NCBI GenBank assembly: GCA_009774245.1
Contig: VSNM01000076.1
Span: 1-25,419 of the forward strand
DNA: 25,419 bases
Source: Lachnospiraceae bacterium
GTDB lineage: Bacteria; Bacillota; Clostridia; Lachnospirales; Lachnospiraceae
Reading direction: 5' to 3'
Numbering within the stretch: position 1 is the first letter of the stretch; the number at the start of each line of letters is the position of its first letter. The notes beneath the pieces are model-generated. The model was not told where the DNA came from and made no database searches. It was given only the letters and a program-made list of their open reading frames with translations. A program made the translations under genes and the position numbers. Below, one piece after another: positions 1 to 6,837 of this stretch.

Positions 1-56
1 CAGTCGGGCCAAACGAATCATGGAACTATATAATACGAGGCTTGAAATAATACATT

Positions 57-417
57 TTATTTCGTGACGGTTCCTAACTTCAGTTTTATAACATTACCTC
101 CACAAACTTCCGATTTATATGTTTGTATTATAACACGCATATTGAATTTTTCTATCATTTCCTCGTCTATATGACAGCCAAGAAAGCGAAAGCAGCAAGT
201 GCTATCGCCCTGCCCGTTCATAAATATCCTGAAAAATATAATGATGCATATCACAAAGCGCTGCAAAATCAAAACGGCTGACGGATTCTCCTGTCACAAG
301 CTCCGCAAGCCGTATACTCGTATATTCTGCTTCCATGCACGATAACATTTCCCTGTCCTGTATATCAGCAAGATTCTTCAGAATATCTGTATATGAATAT
401 AAATATGGATCTTTCAT
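57..417 (-). pseudogene. Decayed Fic-family toxin (N-terminal remnant)
   Basis: Reading from an ATG at 417, 71 codons match the start of Fic/Doc proteins: MKDPYLYSYTDILKNL, an acidic helix, and then HHYIFQDIYERAG, the helix that normally precedes the Fic core. A TAG follows directly at about 199-201. Shifting frame at that point gives GDSTCC...IDEEMIEKFN, which resembles the next conserved Fic segment, so I infer a small deletion that removed roughly eight residues and broke the frame. No HPFxxGNGR active-site motif is present down to the window edge. Intact Fic proteins AMPylate target proteins; this copy cannot. It starts 10 bp after the antitoxin stop with an AAGGA ribosome site, the usual coupled arrangement. 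The 3' limit of the remnant is uncertain. Confidence 0.7.
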
Positions 418-427
418 AATATTATCC

Positions 428-598
428 TTATTCTTTCATCTTATATTTTTTGTCTAAAACTTTACGCATATCCTCCGTGGTCATTTCTCCACGGCTTTCT
501 TTTTCAATTAATTTTTTAAATTCCGGGGATGGCTCTAATCCGTCTACTTTAATCATACCTAATGCATAATCCCATTTTTTATCCGCACTGACTAACAT
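428..598 (-). CDS. VbhA-family antitoxin (Fic inhibitor)
   Basis: This 56-residue protein has the layout of VbhA-type antitoxins: a first helix (SADKKWDYALGMIKVDG), the turn GLEPSPEF, then KKLIEKESRGEMTTEDMRKV, which parallels 'GLEPDPQV...GELETSDVI' in Bartonella VbhA as I recall it. Known VbhA proteins insert a helix carrying an (S/T)xxxE(G/N) motif into the Fic ATP site. Here the equivalent positions read MxxxDG, so the inhibitory Ser and Glu appear substituted by Met and Asp. An AGGAG ribosome site lies 8 bp before the ATG. The partner Fic gene just downstream is broken, so this antitoxin appears orphaned. Family assignment is fairly secure; activity is unknown. Confidence 0.72.
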   Translation of the reverse strand: MLVSADKKWDYALGMIKVDGLEPSPEFKKLIEKESRGEMTTEDMRKVLDKKYKMKE

Positions 599-629
599 GA
601 AATCAACTCCTGAACTCTATTTTTACTTA

Positions 630-638
630 TTCTACCAT
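630..638 (-). promoter_or_regulatory. Extended -10 promoter for antitoxin/fic
   Basis: On the minus strand TGGTAGAAT forms an extended -10 (TGn-TAGAAT) about 32 bp upstream of the antitoxin start. No good -35 lies at 17 bp. TTGCAA further upstream could pair with an overlapping TATGGT at 18 bp instead. Confidence 0.4.
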
Positions 639-774
639 ATTTTATAAACAATATCCATTGCAATTTTTTCAATAATAGTTTTTCATTCTCCAACATAATG
701 ACCGCTGCTGAATGCCCATTTTTTCATCGAAGAGAAAACGACAATTAATGCATTAAAACGTAATACTTTTAGGC
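639..774. other. AT-rich intergenic stretch, no gene seen
   Basis: Between the divergent antitoxin and ABC-exporter promoters I see no coding sequence with a ribosome site, no tRNA and no clear repeat. It separates AT-rich DNA carrying the fic remnant from the more GC-rich exporter genes. Confidence 0.5.
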
Positions 775-802
775 TTGCATTTTATATTATTTCGATTATA
801 CT
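775..802 (+). promoter_or_regulatory. Sigma-A promoter of the ABC exporter operon
   Basis: TTGCAT (775-780) and TATACT (797-802) are separated by 16 bp. Transcription would begin near 809, giving a leader of about 95 nt before the ATG at 904. Confidence 0.65.
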
Positions 803-816
803 AAGACGTAACCGCT

Positions 817-872
817 CGAACACACCGCCAAAATATCAAATGTGTGTTCGCGAGTGTGTTTCAGGCACACTC
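817..872 (+). promoter_or_regulatory. Structured leader with overlapping inverted repeats
   Basis: CGAACACAC (817-825) is the exact reverse complement of GTGTGTTCG (842-850), with a 16-nt loop. Next, GAGTGTG (852-858) pairs with CACACTC (866-872), with a 7-nt loop. Because GTGTGTT recurs at 854-860, the first arm can also pair with the second repeat, giving mutually exclusive folds. The element may be a protein operator just downstream of the start point or an RNA switch; the sequence alone does not decide. Confidence 0.45.
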
Positions 873-903
873 CACAAAACGAAAGAAAAGTGAGGTGCAA
901 ACT

Positions 904-2685
904 ATGACTGCCATGAAATGGTTCTACTCTTTTCTAAAAAAACACAACGCGAGTATGGCGCTGGGACTTGTGATGGTGACGATAATCTCAGTCCTCGCCA
1001 TCGTAAAGCCGATTGTCTCCGGCTCGATCGTCGATGATGTCATCACAGGCGGCAATTTTGATCTGCTCCCAAAACTGATCGCGCTGCTCATTATCATCAC
1101 AGTCCTGCGCGGACTGCTGCGCTACTGGTCACAGGTCATCTTCGAGACCTGCTCGCAGGACGTGCTGTACTCCATGCGCGACACTGTATACCGCAAGCTT
1201 CTGCAGGAGGACTTTAACTTCTATAATAAGAAGCGTACTGGAGACCTCCTGAGCCGCCAGACCGGTGACATGGATGCCATACGGCATTTCATAGCATTTG
1301 TTATTTATCAGGTGTATGAAAATGTCTTCCTGTTCTTCTTCGCGTTAATCATGATCTTCACCGTCAGCTGGAAGCTCGCGCTCTGTATGTGCGCGGTGCT
1401 GCCCTTCGCGCTGTTGGTGACGTTAAGCCAGACGAAGGAAGGACGCCCGCGCTTTCAGAAAATCCGCGAGCAGTTCTCCTCCCTCAACACCTTCGTGCAG
1501 GAGAATGTCAGCGGAAACCGCGTAGTCAAGGCGTTCTCGAAGGAGGACTATGAAATCGGAAAATTTAATAAGGAAAATGACGGCTACCGCGACGCGGAGC
1601 TCGCCGCCGCAGAAATCTGGACAAAGTACGTACCGCAGTTCGAGTTTCTCTCAAACATGCTCACCGTGATCCTGATGCTCGTCGGCAGCGTCATGGTAAT
1701 CCAGGGCAGCATGACGCTCGGAAACTATGTCACGATCAACGGCTATCTGTGGATGCTCATGAACCCGCTGCGTCAGATCGGCTGGCGTATCAACGATATC
1801 CAGCGGTTCACGACCTCCGTGGAAAAGATCTATGCCACCTACAGTGAGGAGCCCAGGGTGAAGTACCCGGCAAAACCGATTCCGTGCGAAAAATTAAAGG
1901 GCGATGTCGAGTTCAAAAATGTCTCCTACAGCGCCGACGACGAGGACATCATCCACAATGTCAGCTTCAAGGTAAAGAGCGGGCAGACAGTCGGCATCCT
2001 CGGCTCGACGGGCTCCGGCAAATCCACCATCATGAACCTGCTCTGCCGGTTCTACGATGTCACCGACGGTGAGGTGCTGGTGGACGGTCGAAACGTGAAG
2101 GCCTTAGACCTCTATAATCTCCGCCAGAACATCGGCATGGCGATGCAGGATGTCTTTCTCTTCTCAGACACCGTCGAAGGCAATATCGCCTACAGCAGGC
2201 CGGACTGCCCTTTCGAAGCTGTCCAGAAGGCGGCTGTCATGGCGGACGCCGACAGCTTTATCCGCGAGATGCCGGACGGTTATGACACGATCGTCGGGGA
2301 GCGCGGCGTCGGACTCTCCGGCGGTCAGAAACAGCGTATCTCCCTGGCGAGGGCGCTCTTAAAAGAACCTTCTATATTAATACTCGACGACACGACTTCC
2401 GCCGTCGACATGGAGACTGAGAGCTATATCCAGCAGCAGTTAAACAACATTGACCACGCCTGCACGATCTTTATCGTCGCCTACCGCATCTCCTCCATCA
2501 AGGACTCCGACCTGATTCTGGTGCTGAATGATGGAAAGATCGTAGAACAGGGCACACACGATGAGCTTCTCAAAAATAACGGCTATTACGCGACGGTGTT
2601 CCGCCATCAGTACGGCGAGTTTGAGAAATACGTTGACGAGATCAACCAGAATAACAGAGGAGGTGAAACGTATGGCACGAAATAA
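904..2685 (+). CDS. Heterodimeric ABC multidrug exporter subunit, degenerate ATP site
   Basis: This is a 593-residue half-transporter of the BmrC/LmrC/TM287 type. An N-terminal six-helix exporter domain (about 1-320) is followed by an ATPase domain (about 335-575) with Walker A GSTGSGKST (367-375), signature LSGGQ (471-475) and Walker B ILILDD (491-496). The catalytic Glu after Walker B is Asp (496) and the H-loop His is Tyr (527, VAYRIS). This matches the non-hydrolysing site of heterodimeric exporters, where one subunit has a degenerate Walker B and H-loop. I chose the ATG at 904 because GAGGTG lies 6 bp upstream; an in-frame GTG at 844 has no ribosome site and sits in the leader hairpin. 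It overlaps the next gene by 14 bp, so the two products are made together. Substrate is unknown. Confidence 0.9.
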   Translation: MTAMKWFYSFLKKHNASMALGLVMVTIISVLAIVKPIVSGSIVDDVITGGNFDLLPKLIALLIIITVLRGLLRYWSQVIFETCSQDVLYSMRDTVYRKLLQEDFNFYNKKRTGDLLSRQTGDMDAIRHFIAFVIYQVYENVFLFFFALIMIFTVSWKLALCMCAVLPFALLVTLSQTKEGRPRFQKIREQFSSLNTFVQENVSGNRVVKAFSKEDYEIGKFNKENDGYRDAELAAAEIWTKYVPQFEFLSNMLTVILMLVGSVMVIQGSMTLGNYVTINGYLWMLMNPLRQIGWRINDIQRFTTSVEKIYATYSEEPRVKYPAKPIPCEKLKGDVEFKNVSYSADDEDIIHNVSFKVKSGQTVGILGSTGSGKSTIMNLLCRFYDVTDGEVLVDGRNVKALDLYNLRQNIGMAMQDVFLFSDTVEGNIAYSRPDCPFEAVQKAAVMADADSFIREMPDGYDTIVGERGVGLSGGQKQRISLARALLKEPSILILDDTTSAVDMETESYIQQQLNNIDHACTIFIVAYRISSIKDSDLILVLNDGKIVEQGTHDELLKNNGYYATVFRHQYGEFEKYVDEINQNNRGGETYGTK

Positions 2686-4462
2686 ATACGATATTGATGA
2701 AGTGATGGAGGACAAATTTGACTTCAGCCAGCTAAAACGCGTCTTCCAATATGTAAAACCATACCGGGGGCAGCTCGCCTTCGCGCTTTTCCTGATGCTG
2801 TCCGCCTCCGCACTGACCATGCTCTTCCCCATGTTCATCAGTGAGATCATGGACACCTACATACCCGCAAAGGATATCCGCGCGATCATTGTGATTACAT
2901 TGATATCACTCGTTATTGTATTGTACACCTGTGTGTGCATCCGTCTCAAGATACGCATCACCAGCCGTATCGGACAGGCGATCGTGCACCAGCTGCGCTC
3001 CGATATTTTCTGCCACTTACAGGAGCTGCCGTTTTCTTACTATGACGACCGCCCCCATGGCAAGATCCAGGTGCGCGTGGTCAATTACGTGAACAGCCTG
3101 AGCGACCTGCTCTCAAACGGCATCATCAACACGATAACAGACATGTGTAATTTAATTTTTATCCTGATTTTCATGCTCCTGCTGCATGTGCGGCTCACGC
3201 TGATCTGTCTGTGCGGACTGCCTGTGCTATTCGCCGTCATTGTGTTCGTGAAGAGACGTCAGCGGCGCGCATGGCAGATACAGAGCAACAAACAGTCCAA
3301 CCTCACCGCCTATATCGCGGAGAGCATCAACGGTATCCGTGTCACACAGTCCTTTGTCCGTGAGCGCGAAAATACTTCCATTTTCAACCACCTGAGTGAC
3401 AGCTACCGCAGCGCCTGGATGCGTGCCGTCAAATACAACTTTATCATGTGGCCCTGCATCGACTCGATCTCGACTGTCACGACAGCATTTATCTACGTGA
3501 TCGGCATCGGCTGGATCTCGGGGGAGATCTACGGTGTGACTGTCGGTATCCTGATCGCGTTCACCTCCTACATCTCGAGATTCTGGGAGCCGATCAACAC
3601 GCTCGCCTCGTTTTACAACTCGCTGCTCACCGCCATCGCCTACCTGGAACGCATCTTTGAGACGATCGACGAGCCTGTCAATGTCAAGGACAACAAGGAT
3701 GCCGCACCGATGCCCCCGATCAACGGAAAGGTAGAATTTCAGGACGTGTGCTTTAGCTATGAGGACGGCGTGCAGATTCTAAACAAGGTAAACTTTGCAA
3801 CGAACCCAGGCGACACCTACGCCATCGTAGGCCCCACTGGCGCCGGAAAATCAACCATCGTCAACCTCATCAGCCGCTTTTACAATGTGGACTCCGGCAA
3901 AATTCTGATCGACGGCACCGACATTTCCGGCGTGACGCTAAAATCCCTGCGCAAGCAGATGGGCATCATGATGCAGGACAGCTTTATCTTCTCCGGTACC
4001 ATTATGGATAACATTCGTTATGGCAATCTGACCGCGACGGACGAGGAGGTCATCACCGCAGCAAAGACCGTCTGTGCACATGATTTTATCATGGAGATGG
4101 AAAACGGCTACCAGACGCAGGTCAACGAGCGTGGAAGCAGGCTCTCGGCCGGTCAGAGACAGCTCATCAGCTTTGCGCGTGCGCTGCTGGAAAACCCGGC
4201 GATCCTGATTCTCGATGAGGCAACCTCAAGCATTGACACCGAGACGGAGATCCTGCTGCAGAAGGGCCTGAACAGGCTTTTGGAGGGACGAACTTCCTTC
4301 ATCATCGCCCACCGGCTCTCGACCATCAAAAATGCAAACTGCATCATGTATGTCGACAAGGGAAATATCCTCGAGGCCGGCACACACGATGAACTGCTCG
4401 CACAGAAAGGGGAATACTATAAACTGTTCATGTCGCAGTATGATTTTCTTGCAAGTAAATAA
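2672..4462 (+). CDS. Heterodimeric ABC multidrug exporter subunit, catalytic
   Basis: This 596-residue partner half-transporter has a membrane domain (about 25-335) and an ATPase domain (about 350-590): Walker A GPTGAGKST (387-395), Walker B ILILDE (511-516, Glu516) and H-loop His547 (IIAHRLS) are canonical. Its signature is LSAGQ (491-495) instead of LSGGQ. In a heterodimer this signature faces the first subunit's Walker motifs, so all the deviations fall in one of the two ATP sites, as in BmrCD and TM287/288. The start at 2672 is set by a strong GAGGAGGTG ribosome site, which lies inside the end of the upstream gene. Role inferred: drug or peptide efflux across the cytoplasmic membrane. Confidence 0.92.
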   Translation: MARNKYDIDEVMEDKFDFSQLKRVFQYVKPYRGQLAFALFLMLSASALTMLFPMFISEIMDTYIPAKDIRAIIVITLISLVIVLYTCVCIRLKIRITSRIGQAIVHQLRSDIFCHLQELPFSYYDDRPHGKIQVRVVNYVNSLSDLLSNGIINTITDMCNLIFILIFMLLLHVRLTLICLCGLPVLFAVIVFVKRRQRRAWQIQSNKQSNLTAYIAESINGIRVTQSFVRERENTSIFNHLSDSYRSAWMRAVKYNFIMWPCIDSISTVTTAFIYVIGIGWISGEIYGVTVGILIAFTSYISRFWEPINTLASFYNSLLTAIAYLERIFETIDEPVNVKDNKDAAPMPPINGKVEFQDVCFSYEDGVQILNKVNFATNPGDTYAIVGPTGAGKSTIVNLISRFYNVDSGKILIDGTDISGVTLKSLRKQMGIMMQDSFIFSGTIMDNIRYGNLTATDEEVITAAKTVCAHDFIMEMENGYQTQVNERGSRLSAGQRQLISFARALLENPAILILDEATSSIDTETEILLQKGLNRLLEGRTSFIIAHRLSTIKNANCIMYVDKGNILEAGTHDELLAQKGEYYKLFMSQYDFLASK

Positions 4463-4508
4463 AGTAAAACGAAGAGCGCTGACGCGCTCTTCGTTTTACT
4501 TTATTTAC
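4455..4508. terminator. Perfect 25-bp bidirectional terminator
   Basis: Arms 4455-4479 and 4484-4508 are exact reverse complements around a 4-nt loop (TGAC). The core is GAAGAGCGC/GCGCTCTTC flanked by A-rich and T-rich tracts, so it ends transcription from both sides. Both convergent stop codons (TAA at 4460-4462 on plus, 4505-4507 on minus) lie inside the arms. Confidence 0.9.
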
Positions 4509-5905
4509 GCCACAATATTCTGCAGCCATATCCCCTTCCTGACCAGTATAAATCCAATAATACACTTGATGATATCCCCGAGCTGCACCATCGCGTACAC
4601 CGCAATAACCGGAAGTCCCGTAAAACGGCTGAGCGTAAAGGCAATCACAACGCTTACACACCAGATAAACACACTGTCAAACAGGAAGGTGATGATCGTC
4701 TTTCCACCGGAGCGCAGCGTGAAGTACGTCGCATGCAGAAAGGCATTCTGCGGCATAAAGAACGCTGTCACCATGATAAAGTATTTCGCAAGCAGCCGTG
4801 CCTCGTCATTGATCTTGTACAGTCTCGGAAACAGCGGCGCCATGAGAAACATGACAAGTGCCACGCCCGTGCAGCACATCACGGAAAAAGCGATCAGCTT
4901 GTTATCCGTATCCCTTGCCTCCTTCATCTTTCCGGCGCCGAGCAGCTGTCCCACAATGATGGCGACCGAGTCCCCCAGCGCGATGAAAACGATATTGAAC
5001 ACATTATTGATCGTGTTGGAGACATTCAGCCCGGCGACGACATTCAGCCCACGGATAGAATAGCACTGTGTCAGCATCGCCATGCCCGCTGCCCACAGCG
5101 TCTCGTTAAACAGCAGTGGGCTTCCTTTTCTGATGATCTTAACCGTCAGCTCCCCCGGAACCTTCAATGTCCGATACAATCCTGTGACAAAAGAATACGC
5201 TGCATTCTCACCGCTGCTGCTTTTGTGGACGCCGATCACCGTGATCAGCATCTCCACATAGCGCGAGAGCACCGTCGCGATGGCCGCACCGCTCACGCCG
5301 AGCGCCGGCGCGCCAAATTTTCCATAGATCAGTATATAGTTAAACACCAGATTAACAATAACAGCTGCTATCCCCGCTTTCATGGGCAGTATCGTCTGAC
5401 CGCACTCGCGCAGTGTGCTCGAGTAGATCTGTACCACCGCAAAGGCCGGCAGGCCGATCAGCATGATCTTCAGATACTTCTCCCCATGAATTAATGTCGC
5501 CGCGATACTTTCCGCAGAACCCTCCCCTTTCAGATAAGCACTGATCAGGTTTGTGCCAAAAAACAAAAAAAGAACAGCCGTCATCGCTGTGATGATCGTG
5601 ACCATCCACAGTTTAAACCGCATCGTCTGGCGCACGCCCTCATGGTTCCCCTGCCCGAAATACTGCGCCGTAAAGATACCCGCGCCAGAGACGCCGCCAA
5701 AGATACACAGATTATAGACAAAAATCAGCTGATTGACAATCGCCACCCCTGACATCTGCTCTGTTCCGACCTGACCGATCATAATATTGTCAAGGAGGCT
5801 GACAAAGTTGGTGATTCCGTTCTGGATCATAATTGGCACCGCGATCAGGAGCACCATCTTATAAAAATCCCTGTCCCCAATAAACTTTGCACATATTTTT
5901 TTCAT
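4505..5905 (-). CDS. MATE-family multidrug efflux transporter
   Basis: The 466-residue protein has the twelve-helix pattern and length of MATE antiporters, which expel cationic drugs or metabolites using a Na+ or H+ gradient. Recognisable segments are the opening LLIAVPIMIQNGITNFVSLLDNIMIGQVG, AGIFTAQYFGQGN in the first half, and in the second half VSNTINNVFNIVFIALGDSVAIIVGQLLGAG, the two-fold repeat equivalent. GGGGGAGG lies just upstream of the ATG. It is convergent with the ABC exporter and shares its terminator, so two unrelated efflux systems sit side by side. The substrate cannot be read from sequence. Confidence 0.93.
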   Translation of the reverse strand: MKKICAKFIGDRDFYKMVLLIAVPIMIQNGITNFVSLLDNIMIGQVGTEQMSGVAIVNQLIFVYNLCIFGGVSGAGIFTAQYFGQGNHEGVRQTMRFKLWMVTIITAMTAVLFLFFGTNLISAYLKGEGSAESIAATLIHGEKYLKIMLIGLPAFAVVQIYSSTLRECGQTILPMKAGIAAVIVNLVFNYILIYGKFGAPALGVSGAAIATVLSRYVEMLITVIGVHKSSSGENAAYSFVTGLYRTLKVPGELTVKIIRKGSPLLFNETLWAAGMAMLTQCYSIRGLNVVAGLNVSNTINNVFNIVFIALGDSVAIIVGQLLGAGKMKEARDTDNKLIAFSVMCCTGVALVMFLMAPLFPRLYKINDEARLLAKYFIMVTAFFMPQNAFLHATYFTLRSGGKTIITFLFDSVFIWCVSVVIAFTLSRFTGLPVIAVYAMVQLGDIIKCIIGFILVRKGIWLQNIVA

Positions 5906-5933
5906 AGCTTCCTCCCCCTGATTTTATATTCCT

Positions 5934-5974
5934 CTCTGCAGAAATACGCAGAGCCCCAGCCACAACATGCTCTG
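5934..5974 (-). promoter_or_regulatory. Alternative hairpins in the MATE leader
   Basis: In the minus-strand leader, CAGAGC (5974-5969) can pair with GCTCTG (5954-5949). The same middle segment, read as CTCTGC (5953-5948), can instead pair with GCAGAG (5939-5934). The two folds exclude each other and the second lies about 30 nt before the start codon. I recognise no riboswitch class here. Confidence 0.3.
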
Positions 5975-5989
5975 GAGCGAATCTTTTAT

Positions 5990-6018
5990 ATCATAACACG
6001 ATTTCATTTGAAATACAA
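5990..6018 (-). promoter_or_regulatory. Sigma-A promoter of the MATE gene
   Basis: On the minus strand TTGTAT (6018-6013) and TATGAT (5995-5990) are 17 bp apart. The predicted leader is about 78 nt. Confidence 0.6.
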
Positions 6019-6120
6019 GCTTGTCGCTGCTTTGAAAGTATTCAGAATTGTGCATGATTTTGCAAAATGTTACTGTTCACACAGGATGCATTTTTTGCAT
6101 GGATTTTTACTCGTTATTCG

Positions 6121-6149
6121 TTGTAAATAGCAGGCAAGTATTTTATAAT
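6121..6149 (+). promoter_or_regulatory. Sigma-A promoter of the nitroreductase
   Basis: TTGTAA (6121-6126) and a consensus TATAAT (6144-6149) are 17 bp apart, about 50 nt before the ATG at 6198. Confidence 0.7.
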
Positions 6150-6197
6150 GAAAGATATAAACCAAAATATGAATATATAGAAAGGAAAAACCCAACC

Positions 6198-6728
6198 ATG
6201 AGTAATGTAATCGATGTGATCAAAAAACGCAGTTCCACAAGGGGCTACACCCCTGAACCGCTGACAGAAGACGAACTGAATATCTTACTGAACGCCGGAC
6301 TGCAGGCGCCCACCGCGGCAAACAGGCAGGAAATCCATTTCACAGTACTAAAGGGCGATAATCCTGTCTTGCAGGCGCTCGAGGACGAAAAGAACCGCCT
6401 GCGCGGACTATCGGCACAGACACATAACTTCTACTACGAGGCACCCACCGTCATCGTACTAAGCGCGGACAGCACCTACAAGTGGAGCCCCCTCGACGCT
6501 GGAATCGCCGTGGAGAACATGGCGCTCGCAGCGGAAGAGCTCGGTCTGGGCAACCTGATCATCGGCTGTATCTACGACGCCCTGCGCGGGGAGAAGAAAG
6601 ACTATTTCTCAAAAGCCCTCCAATTTCCGGCGCAGTACGAATACGAGATCGCCATTGCGTTTGGCCATAAGGCAGTCACGAAGGAGCCGCATACCTATGA
6701 CATAAACGCACAGGTCACTTATCTGTAA
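6198..6728 (+). CDS. Nitroreductase-family flavoprotein
   Basis: The 176-residue protein shows the FMN-binding N-terminus of nitroreductases (IKKRSSTRGYTPEPLTEDEL), the LQAPTAANRQ phosphate/flavin loop and the core helix DAGIAVENMALAAEELGLG followed by IIG. Its length is typical of the short clostridial members. These homodimeric cytoplasmic enzymes use NAD(P)H to reduce nitro compounds, quinones or flavins; the true substrate is not predictable. I place the start at 6198 (MSNVID), after AGAAAGGA and downstream of a good promoter. An upstream in-frame extension would run through that promoter. It stands alone on its own promoter, with another promoter immediately after it. Confidence 0.9.
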   Translation: MSNVIDVIKKRSSTRGYTPEPLTEDELNILLNAGLQAPTAANRQEIHFTVLKGDNPVLQALEDEKNRLRGLSAQTHNFYYEAPTVIVLSADSTYKWSPLDAGIAVENMALAAEELGLGNLIIGCIYDALRGEKKDYFSKALQFPAQYEYEIAIAFGHKAVTKEPHTYDINAQVTYL

Positions 6729-6733
6729 ATGAC

Positions 6734-6761
6734 TTGCATATTTACCAAAAAAGTTTATAAT
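6734..6761 (+). promoter_or_regulatory. Sigma-A promoter of the split chemoreceptor
   Basis: TTGCAT (6734-6739) and TATAAT (6756-6761) are 16 bp apart, about 75 nt before the ATG at 6838. A weak hairpin (CCGTGCA with TGCATGG) lies between. Confidence 0.65.
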
Positions 6762-6837
6762 TAAGATAATAATCCGTGCAATCTGGGGAGACTGCATGGA
6801 TTAACCATGTAATACAAATGAAAGGGGAACTTTAATA

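Noticed and set aside
844..903. GTG start giving the first ABC subunit a 20-residue extension
   Set aside because: There is no ribosome site and the codons lie within the leader inverted repeats; the ATG at 904 has GAGGTG at good spacing.
4455..4508. Inverted repeat as the terminus of an insertion sequence
   Set aside because: The arms are adjacent with a 4-nt loop between two convergent genes, with no transposase or second copy in the window; a terminator explains it fully.
4733..5494. 253-codon plus-strand reading frame opposite the MATE gene
   Set aside because: His/Gln/Arg-rich composition typical of an antisense frame, with no start signals.
5906..6047. Known riboswitch (guanidine, purine or THF type) in the MATE leader
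   Set aside because: None of the conserved loop or junction sequences I know for these classes is present; only generic alternative stems are.
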